DNA from: Isochrysis galbana
Taxonomy: Eukaryota; Haptophyta; Isochrysidales; Isochrysidaceae
Reading direction: 5' to 3'
Assembly (NCBI GenBank): GCA_018136815.1
Contig: CM030940.1
Location: forward strand, 142,701-206,700
Length of the DNA: 64,000 bases
Position numbers and translations under genes: made by a program. Shown in pieces: positions 34,066 through 44,620 of this stretch. The notes beneath the pieces were generated by a model that saw nothing but the letters and a program-made list of their open reading frames with translations, was not told where the DNA came from and did not search any database. Every line of letters begins with the position of its first letter. Within the stretch, counting starts at the first letter, position 1.

Positions 34066-34218
34066 CAGAAAAAAAATCTTCATTAAAAAACCCCGCTACG
34101 TGTGCGGCGTGAGGCAGTGTGCTAGTGTACCTCCCTACTACCCAACCTTAACCCCTAACAACCCCCTCCCCCTTCCCCAGTTCCCTCATTAGCGGAGAAG
34201 CTGGTTCCGGCAGCCTCT
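34066..34218 (-). mobile_element. 5'-truncated copy of the 41-kb LINE 3' UTR
   Basis: 34090-34218 is nearly identical to 40683-40803 (CGCTACGTGTGCGGCGTGAG.. through TTCCCTCATTAGCGGAGAAG..). On the minus strand it ends AATGAAGATTTTTTTT. About 150 bp of 3' UTR only. Confidence 0.8.
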
Positions 34219-34673
34219 GAAAATGGGCCCCCCGCTGGAGTGCACTTCATGCGTTCAGCGCTGGGCTGTTCTGTTGCTGCTGCACTTCCGCTGCTGCGCT
34301 TCCCATGTCCGCATGAGTGAATGAATCAGCTTGAGGATCTTGTTTTGAATAGAACGGGGGTGTGCGCGCGGGCTTCGATGTGCGCGCGCGGGCTCCGCAG
34401 CTGTATGTGGCGTCGATGCCGCAGATGGAGTGAAGGAGTGTGCGTGCAGTGCAGGTGCCTGCTTATTTTTCCCGATAACATGGGTGGTGTGCCCCACCAC
34501 TTGATCAATTTTGGCTCTCAACTTGCAATCCCACGCGAGCACGATCAACAGTCACCTTGGCGGGCTACTGGCCGCCCAGCACGCCCCGTTCACCGCGTCT
34601 TCACCTGCACCTGCAGTTCTTGCACTCTCACCTTCACCTGCACCTTCACTGAAGAAAAAACTTCGGACCAGCA
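34219..34673. other. intergenic, no gene seen
   Basis: TG- and GC-rich DNA with TTCACCTGCACC-type short repeats (34600-34650) and a GAAGAAAAAACTTC inverted repeat near 34650. No coding content recognised. Confidence 0.5.
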
Positions 34674-34686
34674 CCTTCCCAGTTGG

Positions 34687-35577
34687 ATAAAATAAAATAA
34701 AATAATCAATGTTATATCCTAGCCAACCCCACTAGCTAATTGGACACAACTTTTCCGTCCCGGAATCCCGCCATGCCTGACGAGCCAGGTGTCCGGGTGC
34801 TACCGGGGGGAGGGGGCACCGCCCCCTCCCCTCGATATTTGTCCTCCCCCCGGTGATGCACCGACCCCGCGCACCCCAGCGCGTCCTCTCCTCGAGTCCA
34901 CGCTGGGGGAAAACCCCTTTCGGGTAAAAGCAACGCGGGGGGGGGGGGGGGGGGGCACTCGTGAGATAGGGGCCCAGAAGCGCTAATCTCCCTCGCTAGT
35001 GCGAGTGGCCACGGCGAGCCGCGGCCCTTCCCTCCTGGCTCTGGCGCCCCCGTCTTCTCTTACCCAAACGGGGCGAGAAGACACGTTACTGCCGGAGGGG
35101 AGAGCTGCCGCTCCCCCCTCCCCTCCCTCTTCCCTTTTCCTCCTCTCTTCCCTGCGGCGGGGGCCCATGGCGCGCGCCCGCGGCCCCTCGCTCAGGTCCC
35201 CAGATGGCCTGCAGGGCCTGGCTGGGAGCACAACTCAGGGGGCAGGTGAGGCTGGGGGCATGGCCCTGGCCCCTCCTGCCTCTCCCTCGCTGGCGCTCCG
35301 CGGCCCTGCGGGTCGACTGGAGCTGGCTGGGGGGTCCTGAACAGGGGGGCCCAGGGGGAGGAGGGGCTAGTCAGAGGAATGGGCAGGCCACGGCGGGCCA
35401 GGGCGGGCGAGTCAGGCGGGCCTGTAGGGAGAGGAATGGGTCAGCAGGGCAGTGTGCTCCTGGCAGGCCATCAGGCGTGCCAGGAGAGTGGGTGGATCCT
35501 CCCCCATGGCAGGGGAGGAGTGGAGAGAGAGGGGGGCTCGTGCCCCCCCATGGGCGAACTAAGTATAAACTTAGTTG
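34687..35577 (-). mobile_element. complete short LINE-like element with 13-bp target duplication
   Basis: 891 bp flanked by perfect CCTTCCCAGTTGG (34674-34686 and 35578-35590). The minus-strand 5' end is CAACTAAGT-TTAT-ACTTAGTT (hairpin 35557-35576) and CGCCCATGG with a GGGGGGC..GCCCCCC second hairpin. The 3' end is ATAACATTGATT followed by ATTTT repeats. No reverse transcriptase, so non-autonomous. Its 3' 340 bp equal 30047-30392. Confidence 0.88.
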
Positions 35578-35604
35578 CCTTCCCAGTTGGAAAAAAAATT
35601 TATT

Positions 35605-35668
35605 CAGGGCCAGAGGCTGGCCCTGTTGGTGTGCAGGGAACAGGACTCTGCCTGTTCCCTGCTTGTGT
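35605..35668 (-). mobile_element. LINE-B ORF fragment
   Basis: Inverted match to 33538-33601 (CAGGGAACAGGCAGAGTC..CAACAGGGCCAGCCTCTGGC). Confidence 0.7.
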
Positions 35669-35682
35669 GCATGCTCACGAAA

Positions 35683-35752
35683 ATCGGCGAACCGGGACTT
35701 GAGCCCAGGGAGAATCCGAATCTGCACGCCTTGCGTGACCACGACGAACATA
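35683..35752 (-). pseudogene. tRNA-like Pol III relic
   Basis: On the minus strand TGGTCACGCAAGG resembles an A box. A perfect 5-bp T stem CTGGG-CTCAAGT-CCCGG forms a B-box-like element (GGCTCAAGTCC). The 3' acceptor strand TTCGCCGA is followed at once by TTTT. No 5' acceptor strand pairs with it, so it is a decayed or chimeric copy, not a working tRNA. Confidence 0.35.
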
Positions 35753-36823
35753 GAAGACGGTATATAACGAAGAAGGCACGTACTCATGCCGAAATATTCA
35801 TGCTAGGAGGCCTTAAAATACAGCACCAGCCCGGTAATCGTAGGAGGAGCAGGGGGGAACGGATCACCGGGGGGGGGGGGGGGGGGGGCACCTCACCGGA
35901 CCATATCTAAGCCCGTCACCCCAATCCCCCTAGTAGTGCACGGGGTGAGCCGCCTGATGGCGAGGGGAGAAGGGCTGAGGGGGTGGGGGTGTAGAGAGTA
36001 TGCTACGTGTAGGTAGTGGTTCCATTGCCGCCACGAGTGCGCGGTAGGAGCATGCATTAGCGAAGGTTTTTTAAAAAGATAGTTGTCGCCCCTGTCTTTC
36101 GAAACTGCTTGTCAGCAACGAAGCACAAAGCACACACATGGCGCTCGGGGGCCACATGGCCGGCTTCACACTAGAGCGTCGCTCTCCTCACAATAAGGCA
36201 CGTCAACCACCGCGCAAAAACACTCGACAAGGCTTTGGGCAGCCATATGCATGATCCACAAAATAACACAGCAATGTGCAGCGCCTCTCATCTCCAGCAA
36301 ACCGGCGAGACTCCGCAGCTAACTGCGTCCAGGCTGGGCGGCAGCACTAGCCTGGTGCGACAAGCTGATGGGAGTGCGCTCCCGCTGTCCCGTAGACGAG
36401 CCGCATGCCAGGCGGGTTCATTCCGTGTGCAGCTACAACGGACAATGGGCTGGTCAGGAAGTTCCCACGGCGGGACTGTGGCAATGGCCTCGCTGCAGCC
36501 GCAACGACGCGTCAGACTGGCGTGGTTCGGCTCTCAGAGAGAATCTCTAGCGCCCATATGGCAGACGACGTGAGGCTGGTGCCTTCAGCGGCCCTCATCC
36601 GGGTAGGCGCACGCGGCCCTGCGGGGCAGCTCCGCAGGTAGCCGCGACATTTCACATCACGCCTTGAGTTGCCCCCGCTTCCGGGCGTGGCACCCGAGGA
36701 GGGCACGATTTGCGTCAAGCGCCATCCGTATCAGCGACTAGCTTTCCAATGGCAGAGGCCCCTGCCGTGGCGCATTCCCACCTAGCTCGCGGGTACACCA
36801 CTGATGGCGGCGGCGAAGCCGGC
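35753..36823. other. intergenic, no gene seen
   Basis: A G run lies at 35869-35888; the rest is mixed-composition DNA with short ORFs of no recognised content. The last ~100 bases are the 3' flank of the PP2C gene. Confidence 0.5.
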
Positions 36824-38160
36824 CTACCCACGCTTGAAGAGCTCAGTCACGTTGACGCAAACAGCGGTGATGTCATCGCGGTAGTCGCCCTCCTCCTCGC
36901 GCCACTTCTGCGCAGCCGTCTCAATGAGCTTCGTCACGGCCTCGGTGGCTGAGCGCGTGACGTTGGCTGCCTGCAAGAGGTCGATCGCTTCGGGCGAGTC
37001 GATAAACTCCCACACCCCGTCGGACGCCATCACGAGGAATTGTGGACCGTCCTTGGACGGGTCTGTAGCCGGGTCGATGTCCATCTCAACAACCTCCGGC
37101 TCGGCGATGACGCCGATGGCGCCGACAAGGTGGTCTCCGATAGAACGCGCCATTGCCAGCCCCGGAAGCGTCATGTTGGCGTCGAGCCACACGCGCGCAG
37201 GCCCCCCCCATTCGTTCTCGGGCGGCGATACAAAGCCGCCGCTCTTCATTATGCGCTTATACTCGGCGGGCGTGTCGGGCTTCTGATCCTGCGACAGTGG
37301 CACCGCCTTGAGCCGGCCATTCTCCTTGACACCAAGCACGGCACGCGAGTCTCCTGCATTAGCGACCCACGCCTTGCCTTTACCGCCCTTCATCCAGCGC
37401 ATCAAGCAGACGACTGCCGTCGTGCCTGAGAGCTCGGCGTCAATGGACGGGTCCTTGCGTAGCTGCGAGTCGACCGAGAGGAAGACGTCCTTGAGGGCGC
37501 TCGCCGGGTCGGACATCAGCTGGGGATGGTTTTCCAGTTTCTCCTGGATATTGTTCATCGCGTAGTGCGAGACCTTGTCGCCGCATGCGCCGTGTCCATC
37601 AAAGACGCAGAAGAGAGCCTGCGTCATCTCTGAGTCGGACGCGCCAAAGGGATAGCAGATGCAACCGCGATCCTGGTTGATTTTGGCGGAGGTTTCGCCT
37701 TGCCGGAGGCCTGGCTCTACGCCTGCGAAGGCACGAGAAGGAAGCGGCTGCGTGAGTTAGCGTACCGAACGAAGTATGCCGAGTGGACGGCAGCAGACTG
37801 GCGTCGGCCATGCTGCGTGAGTCTGGAAAGTGGAGGCCGCACCGTGGCAGGAATATGTGCCCACGATCTCGAACGGGAAGGGTGGCGCCGGTGGCCGGAC
37901 TCCCATCTCGGGGCTAAGACCGCGGAGGGACGAACAACAGGTGAGCCTGATTGCACGGGTGCGATGCAACGCACGGACGCGCACACCTCATTGAGAGCCG
38001 GCGTTGCCTGCCACGATGCGAAGCCTCGGGTGTGCCGCCCGACTTGCGATCAAACTCCGTCGTGTCGAGGTCATTGAGCGAGAGTCGCCGAGCGCGAAAG
38101 TTGGAGCTGTCCCTCGCAGGCGCCGCCGCAGGAGCCTTGGCGTTCGGTGACGCCTGCTTC
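36824..38160 (-). CDS. PP2C-family (PPM) serine/threonine phosphatase; first exon not found
   Basis: Metal-dependent protein phosphatase. Exons on the minus strand: 38160-37985 and 37722-36824, phases consistent; an earlier start exon is probable because the first exon here follows a CTCTGCAG acceptor and lacks a convincing Met. Motifs in order: KINQDRGCICYPFG, FCVFDGHGACGDKVS (metal-binding DGHG), SGTTAVVCLM, WVANAGDSRAVLG, DQKPDTPAEYKRI, GLAMARSIGDHL, QFLVMASDGVWEFI, DDITAVCVNVTELF. The layout and the EYKRI..SGGFV segment are of the plant/protist cytosolic PP2C type. The N-terminal ~58 residues are basic and Ser/Ala-rich with an RRLS site, with no transmembrane segment. All catalytic aspartates are present. 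Confidence 0.9.
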
Positions 38161-38510
38161 CTGCAGAGGTCAGTGGGCCAGAGAGGTGAGGCCTGTTGAC
38201 GGATGGGAGCCGTTCGTGTGCCACCGGCGCAAGGAATGCTGAGCGATGAGGCCAGGTGGCATGAGGGGGCCGTGCCTCAGCCGCGTGACATCGGGGCGGG
38301 TGCGCGTCAGTCTGGCAGCGCAGATCATGGGCGACACCGTGTGCCGGGCCCTTTGCGACTGACATTTCCGTTGGCCCTTACGCCCGCCTTCCCCGCTCCC
38401 CTCCGAAGGCGTCCACTTTCCCATCTGCCCACTCGCGCTCTTTGAGTGTTGGCGCGCACCCCTGCCGGACGCGACTTCTGAGGGTTCTTTTCGCTCCCGC
38501 TTCCCAACCA
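38161..38510. other. upstream region of PP2C
   Basis: Probable promoter, 5' UTR and missing first exon of the minus-strand PP2C gene. No other gene seen. Confidence 0.4.
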
Positions 38511-39342
38511 TGTACCGTGTTTCCCTCCCCGGCCGCGCCAAACAGCCCGACTCCAACTTCTATCCACCACCCCATCCACCTCGTTTCTCGGCAATCCTCA
38601 TCCCTCCTCCTCGGTGTGTCTTCCCTCCTGCTCCCTCTCCCTCATGGAGCGTACGTGCTATATGGACACCAGGTCACGGAACAAGCCACTTCTGTACAGC
38701 TCTCGCGCTTTCACTCGCAGGTGCCAGGACAAATCCAGCCCCCTTTCTCAGCGTCCATGTCCCGATGCATGTGCGTACAGTACTCCCTCCCCCCTCTGCT
38801 GCCCCACCCTTTGCCCATCTCCATCCTTCCCCCTCCTTCCTCTGCGTCGGGGGCGCCTCCCTCGTTTGCTTTGTACCCCCCCCGCCCCGCCCCCTCCACC
38901 CCACCCCACACCACCCACCCTCGGCGCCCCCTGTTTCTGCCGGCGACGCGCAGACTTTGAGAACGCCCAAGCATACCCCTTCCCTTGGTTTCTCTCCTTG
39001 CCTCCTTGCTACTTCGCCCGTCTCTGCTTCTACATTGCTTTACGCAGCCCTCCTACCGCCAATGTCTTACATTCTTCGCTCCCATAGCTCTGCATGCTCT
39101 CCATCATCTCTCTCCTTCCCTCGCCTCCCTTCCCACCTCTCGCTTCTCTTCCCCCTCTTTCGCTCTCCCTGTCTGCGTCGCAATCCGCCTCTGCGTCTCT
39201 CTGTCTCTGCCTCGCATCCCTCACTCTGTGCCTCTCCCTCTCCCCCTCTCTCATCATTGTTCTCTCTCGGCTCCCCAACCGCCTACCCCGCCCTTGCCCC
39301 CTCCCTGCCCCCCTCTCTCCCTCTCCCTCCCTCTCCCCCCCC

Positions 39343-39399
<57 letters not shown>

Positions 39400-40660
39400 G
39401 CGTCCCCTCTCCCTCCCTCTCCTCCAGGGCGCAGGCAGTCAAGCGGGCAGGCGGGAGCGCTCCTCGCTCTCACACTTCCTCGGCGAGGAGCCTCGAGGGG
39501 GTCTGGCTGGCGGTGGATGTAGGGGGGGGGGGGGTCGAAAGGGGGGGGGGGCGCGGACCTGCTCGCCATCGCTCTCTCTCTCTCTCTCCCCCTCCCTCTC
39601 TCTTCTCCCTCTCCCTCTCTCTCTCTCTCTCTACTCTCCTCTCTCTCTCCTCTCTCTCTCTTCTATCCTCTCTGCGCAGTTCTAACGGCTCCTCCTCGCC
39701 TTTTGCCTCGTCTCTCCCTCTCTCTCCCTCTCTCCCTCTCTCTCCTCTCTAGCTTAGTCTCTCCCCCCCCCCCCGCCCCCACCCTCTTTTTCTTTTGGTT
39801 TTCCCATTCCACTAAAGGGTCTCAAAGAAGAACGGACAACAACTCCTCTCTCTCTCTCTCTCCCCCTCCCCTTTTCCTCTCTTCTCTCTCCTCTTCCCCT
39901 TCCCCTTCTCCCCCTTCTCCTCCCTTCTCTCCCTCCCTTCTCTTCCCTTCTCTCTCACCCCTTCTCTCCCTCTTCCCCTTCCCTCCACCCCTTCTTCGTC
40001 CTCTCTTTCACTCTCTCTCCCCCCCTCCCCCTCCCTCTCCCTCCCTCTCCCTCCCTCCCTCTCTCATCTCTCTCTCTTATCTCTCTCTCTCTTCCTCCCC
40101 ACCCCCTCTCTCGCACCCTCTCTCGCAAGGAGGCAGGGTGGTGTCCCCCCCCCCCCCTTCCGCCTCTCAGTCTGGAGAAGGGAGAGAGAGAGGAGACGAG
40201 AGAGGAGAGAAAGAAGGGACGAGAGAAGGGAGCAGAGAGCGGAGAGAGAGGAGATGAGAGCGAGGAGAGAGCGGAGAGAGAGGAGAGAGAGCGAGAGGAG
40301 AGAGAGAGAGAGAGGAGAGAGGAGAGAGAGGAGAGAGAAGAGAAAGAACAGGAAGAAGAGAGAGAAGAGAAAGAAGAGAGAGAGAGGGAGAGAGGGGAGG
40401 AAACCGCTCGTTCCCCCCCCAAAGTTTTCTTTTGTAAAGGGGGAGAGTACATTTCCCCCACGACCCGGGGGGGGAGGGGGAAGAAGAGGGACTCCCTACC
40501 GAGTAAAGACGCTTTACAAGTAGAGTAGAGTAGTCGAGGAACTCAAGTAGAGCTCTACTCCTCCACCAGTTAGTTCCCTCGAGTAAAGAGTAAAGAGTAA
40601 AGTAGAGCCCTGTGCTGTGCTAGAGTAGTCCCTTCTACTTGAGTACTCCATCTACAGTAG
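38511..40660. repeat. 2-kb pyrimidine-rich block with microsatellites
   Basis: Continuous C/T-rich DNA on the + strand: (CT)n at 39349-39394, further CT tracts at 39570-39700 and 39845-39960, C runs at 39762-39774 and 40148-40159, then it switches to GA-rich at 40175-40395. GTAAAGA/TAGAGTAG short repeats at 40500-40660. No gene; long frames are composition artefacts. Confidence 0.75.
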
Positions 40661-43022
40661 AAAAAAAAATCTTCTTAAAATTCCCCGCTACGCGTGCGGC
40701 GTGAGGCAGTGTGCTAGTGTACCTCCCTACTACCCAACCTTAACCCCTGACAACCCCCTTCCCCTTTCCCAGTTCCCTCATTAGCGGAGAAGCTGGTTCC
40801 GGGGAGGCCGCGCGCGCTGCTTCGGCCGGGAGTTGGAGAGAAGGGGGCTGGAGACTGTGATTCGTCCTGTACGCTAGTGTTGATTCGGGTTGCCTTCTAT
40901 TGTATTTCGTGGGATCTTTATTGATATCCTCCTCGTTTTCTTCTAAGACGCGGTATTAAGTGCCTTAGGTGATGTTACGGATGTCTAGCCCTCCCGCCGC
41001 CTGCAGGAGGTCTTCCGATGCTTCTAGGTTGAACTCCTTGTCCACCGTGTAGAGCGGACTTATCAATTTCTTAAAGTGTTTGTTACTCGGGGCGTGTAGC
41101 CCCATATTCTCTCGTTGTTTTTTCAGCCTCAGAAAGAACCCGACTTTCGCCGTTACTAATAGGTGGTATCTCGCAAGGATCGCTCTTAAGATCGACCTAA
41201 CGGACCTGCCGTCCGCGTTGCCATATTGGATGTTATAAAAGTCAGTTAGGATGTACCTCCACGCCAGGATGCCTAGGTATCCCGAGGAGGGGTGCGGTCT
41301 GTCCACTTGATAGCAGAAAAGTCGTTGGGCTGTTTCGGATCCCGGCCTGAGGCTAATCCCCAGAAGTCCTTCTATGAATTCAAAGATGGGCTCCGTCGCG
41401 ATGCATGATGCCAGGTGAGTGGAGCTTTCAGGGGCTATGCCGCAAAAGCGGCATGTTGGATCGTCAGCAAAGCGGTTCGCTGTAGCTAACCTCCTATGTA
41501 GGACATGTTTGAAATGCAAGTAAGAGTCTCTAGGCGTCAAAAAGTTATATTTGTATAATTGCGATATTTGTTTCCACTTTCCCGAGAGGACCGGTAACCT
41601 TTTTTCCCATCTTAGTGTGGATTTTTGTGTTTTGGTTTTCCTCAAAGCGAGGAACGCTTTAGTCAAGTCCCTGACACTTACATCCTCCAGTGTTGTACGC
41701 GTGCCTTTTAGCATGTATTCTTGAGGTAACGGGTACGCCGTTTCCGCCGGGCCGTCGTACGCATGTCCCCACTTCAGCGGGGTGTATAGTTCGTCGGGCA
41801 GTAGTTGCGGGCTAATCCGCTCGTGGATGTGGGGCTCTCCCATGACATTGAGCTGGACCTTGTGGTAGTCGCCTCTTCGGCGCAGATAAAAGTTATGGTC
41901 TATATCGACTAGGATCTCGCCTAGATCGTGTGCGTCCGGATCTTCCTGAGGGAGTATCTCTTGCTCCTCTGGAGCCGGGGGCGGAGTCTTCGCTTGTTTT
42001 TTAAGAAGGTTCATATAATCGAAAGTGGTATGTATTAGTCTTGATCTCGTCCACTCAGAAATCTTTTCCCATGACTTAAGAAAGGGGCCTACCGATATGT
42101 AATTTCCCCTATGGCGTATCCAACGTTCTCCGTCCGGCAAGTAAGCCGCGCATTCTTCCATAGTGTAAACGTCCCCCGTATCCGGGTTTATGGTGTTGTG
42201 AACAATAACTGTCTGTAGAGACTCCCATTTCGACCTATGTGAGTGATGGATAGCCGGAGGCTTGTGGAAAAGATTGTGCCATATCGGGGAGCCCTGAGTG
42301 CCTTCTCGTGTGATTTCTCCCCTAAGGAAGTTGATCCTTCTGAAGTTTTCCAGCGCGTGCTTCCAGAATGCCGGGAGCGTGTTATTGCCGCGAATGCTAG
42401 CCGTGAGGCTCTTCGAGTCGACCTTCGAAAAGACCGCCGCTCGCCCTAAGGGGGTGCGGCTGAACCATTGATCCAAGACTATCTTCCATTCCGCCATTGA
42501 CGGGTTAAGATATCGGACTATCCATATCGCTTGGAGCGCCCTCGTGTGTTCGGCCATGGGAAGTAGTCCGACCCCCAATAGGGGCCCGTCTTCGCTTGTG
42601 CCTACCCTCGGATATGCCGGAAGGGTTATCCATTTCCGACCCTCTTGCGAGGAGCCTAGCTCATCCACCTGAAGTCGGGGAGACCTATCCCACAATATAG
42701 TTTGAACGTCCGAGTCAATGGCCTCCATGAACCATGCCGGAGGAGTGGACGTGGATAGCCAATATCTCGGCGTCCCGTAGATTATGAAGTTCACTAGCAG
42801 CGTCCTCCCGTGAATGGAGAGACTCTTCAGACCTCTCCATGTTGCGACCTTTTTCTTAAGCTTCGCGTATAGCTTCTCCCAGAAGGAGTCGTTTTCTAGC
42901 CCTTCCCAGAAAGGGACTCCTAGAATGGTCGCATACTCGCCTTCGCCGAGTGTTTTAAGATAAGTTAGCGTCTCGGGGACCTGCGCCCCTGTAAGCGATC
43001 CCATTCTTATTCTACCTCGGAC
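40661..43022 (-). mobile_element. 5'-truncated LINE (second family)
   Basis: Coding strand minus. The 3' end is TTTTAAGAAGA plus 9 T (40669-40661); the 3' UTR runs to 40964. The ORF covers only the C-terminal part; a stop (43025-43027) and unrelated CT-rich DNA lie upstream, so the copy is truncated just after the reverse transcriptase core. No convincing target duplication found. Confidence 0.88.
40965..43004 (-). CDS. LINE C-terminal protein (thumb/zf-RVT region)
   Basis: 679-residue intact frame starting at MGSLTG, aligned with LINE-A from MGSLKRKRP onwards: GEYATILGVP, LSIHGRTLLVNFIIYGTPRYWL, LLGVGLLPMAEHTRALQAIWI, HFKHVLHRRLATANRF, zf-RVT C-x2-C-x8-H-x4-C (CRFCGIAPESSTHLASC), AWRYILTDFYNIQYG. 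It shows that LINE-A's two frames correspond to one protein. The first Met is that of the truncated fragment, not a native start; expression is unlikely. Confidence 0.85.
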   Translation of the reverse strand: MGSLTGAQVPETLTYLKTLGEGEYATILGVPFWEGLENDSFWEKLYAKLKKKVATWRGLKSLSIHGRTLLVNFIIYGTPRYWLSTSTPPAWFMEAIDSDVQTILWDRSPRLQVDELGSSQEGRKWITLPAYPRVGTSEDGPLLGVGLLPMAEHTRALQAIWIVRYLNPSMAEWKIVLDQWFSRTPLGRAAVFSKVDSKSLTASIRGNNTLPAFWKHALENFRRINFLRGEITREGTQGSPIWHNLFHKPPAIHHSHRSKWESLQTVIVHNTINPDTGDVYTMEECAAYLPDGERWIRHRGNYISVGPFLKSWEKISEWTRSRLIHTTFDYMNLLKKQAKTPPPAPEEQEILPQEDPDAHDLGEILVDIDHNFYLRRRGDYHKVQLNVMGEPHIHERISPQLLPDELYTPLKWGHAYDGPAETAYPLPQEYMLKGTRTTLEDVSVRDLTKAFLALRKTKTQKSTLRWEKRLPVLSGKWKQISQLYKYNFLTPRDSYLHFKHVLHRRLATANRFADDPTCRFCGIAPESSTHLASCIATEPIFEFIEGLLGISLRPGSETAQRLFCYQVDRPHPSSGYLGILAWRYILTDFYNIQYGNADGRSVRSILRAILARYHLLVTAKVGFFLRLKKQRENMGLHAPSNKHFKKLISPLYTVDKEFNLEASEDLLQAAGGLDIRNIT

Positions 43023-43318
43023 CTAAGAAGCTCTCATTCTCACTCTCCCTCTCTCCTCTCTCCTCTCTCCCACTAGCTCGCTAGCTAGCCTCGTCTCTAC
43101 TCTCCGACGCCACGACGCCACTGACGAATTGTGATGGCCCATTGTCGCATTCGCGATGTCTCAGAGGCAAAAAGAAATAACAGTAAAAGAAAAAAACAGT
43201 AAACAGTAAAAAGAAACAGAGGAAGAAAGAAGAAGAAGAGTGAAAAAGAAGAGAAAAAAAACCCAGTGTATATAGGGCGGTTCTCAGCCCTTCCCATCGG
43301 CCCTATGGCTACGTAAAC
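43023..43318. other. flank of the truncated LINE
   Basis: CT-rich to 43080, then A-rich AACAGTAAA/GAAGAA short repeats (43165-43260). No gene. Confidence 0.5.
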
Positions 43319-43395
43319 TCTCGCGTGGCATAGTGGTTCAACCCACCGCCTCCACCAACCTTTTGCTCTGGGTCGCGAGTTCGAGTCCGGACGGA
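43319..43395 (+). ncRNA. tRNA-derived SINE head (A and B boxes)
   Basis: A box TGGCATAGTGG (43326-43336) and B box AGTTCGAGTCC (43378-43388) match Pol III internal promoter consensus at tRNA-like spacing. Acceptor and T stems do not pair, so it is not a functional tRNA. It is followed by a tandem tail (43439-43578), as in a SINE or SINE remnant. Confidence 0.5.
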
Positions 43396-43438
43396 GCGCT
43401 CTGCAGTTCGAGCCCCGCTCCTTCTCCTCTCCGCTCTT

Positions 43439-43578
43439 CTTCTACCGTTAAAAATTCCGCACTCCGTCTACCGTTAAAAATCCTGCCTTCCTACTGTTAG
43501 AAATCCTGCCTTCCTACCGTTAAAAATCCTGCCTCTTCCTACTGTTAAAAACTCCGTCTACCGTTAAAATCCTGCCTC
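43439..43578 (+). repeat. CTACCGTTAAAAATCCTGCC minisatellite
   Basis: Six to seven variants of CTACYGTTAAAAAtCCtgcc/CCGT in tandem with alternating spacers. Confidence 0.75.
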
Positions 43579-43735
43579 CGTCGCCTTGCCAAGACATTTC
43601 CTCTGCCTTCCTGCCGGCTTCCTTGCCAGTTCCTTCCGCCCCGGTTTTCCGCTTGTCTGCAAATCGGTTTCACCGCATTACGACCAAGCTTAGTGGGGAA
43701 AACTCCTCGTCCAGTTCCGTTACCCGAAAAATCTC

Positions 43736-43900
43736 GAAAAATCTCGTTCATCTCGTCGGGCCCTCGGGCCATCTCGTTCATCTCGTCGGGCCATCAAGGC
43801 CATCTCGTTCATCTCGTCGTCGGGCCATCAAGGCCATCTCGTTACATCTCGTCGTCGGGCCATCAGGCCATCTCGTTACATCTCGTTCATCTCGTTACAA
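43736..43900 (+). repeat. CATCTCGTTCATCTCGTCGGGC minisatellite
   Basis: Nested CATCTCGT, TCGTCGGGCCATCAAGGC units, about eight in total, truncated and recombined. Non-coding. Confidence 0.75.
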
Positions 43901-43929
43901 TCCAAGCTGCGGCTTTGATTTCCACACCC

Positions 43930-44620
43930 ATAGGGCCTGAGGGCAATGAGGAAGGGGCCATGCCGGCGGCAGGCGCGGCGGAGGAGACGAGTTCGGAGGT
44001 GCTGACGGGCTGAGGCCCGTCAGCAGAGGAAGGCGGGCAGGCGGGCTTGACGGATAAAGGTACCCAGCTTTCTAGGACCAGTCCTAGAAACTAGGACGGA
44101 CTTTGCTAGGTGAGAGCATGAGCATACCATGTTATTTTGTCCCAAACCTTGGCTATTGAGTTACCACATGCATGTCCTCATTAAATGTTCCAAGTGTACC
44201 TAGGCACCACTCCCTCAGCAACACCAAGTTTTGTGACACGTTGGCGGGTCACTTGGTCGGAATTACTGCTTGTCCTAGAAACGGGAGAAATGGCTGATAC
44301 CACCCAATGGGGAGCTCTTCTACCCATGGTCCCCAGGAGATGAAATGTTGCTTTGACTGCCCTCTTTGAGACCATCAGTGACCACCAAGCTTGGTTTTGT
44401 CATCTAAGTGTCCAATTCGCTAGCCTACAGCTCCAAAAGGTCTAAAATAAAACTCCTCTGGTGCGAGCGGACGCCCGAGTGCAGCACCGCATGCTGAATG
44501 TGGTAGCAAAAGTAAGCAAAGACAAGCTCCGCAGAGTTGGTCATGGGGAGAGCTAAGGTTGAATGGGATGTGGAGATGGTTTGCTTCAGGTGATGGGATG
44601 TCTCATAAGCTCACCATATG
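43930..44620. other. repeat fragments and a perfect 10-bp palindrome
   Basis: 43940-44010 matches inverted 23400-23500. TTTCTAGGAC-CA-GTCCTAGAAA at 44069-44090 is a perfect inverted repeat. From 44100 to 44560 the DNA is AT-richer, without a recognised gene. Confidence 0.5.

Noticed and set aside
40500-40660. TAGAGTAG/CTACTC palindromic stretch as a MITE
   Set aside because: Many short inverted pieces but no clear termini or flanking duplication.
44069-44090. Perfect palindrome TTTCTAGGAC-CA-GTCCTAGAAA as a terminator or MITE end
   Set aside because: No T tract, no second terminus and no target duplication found; recorded only as an inverted repeat.
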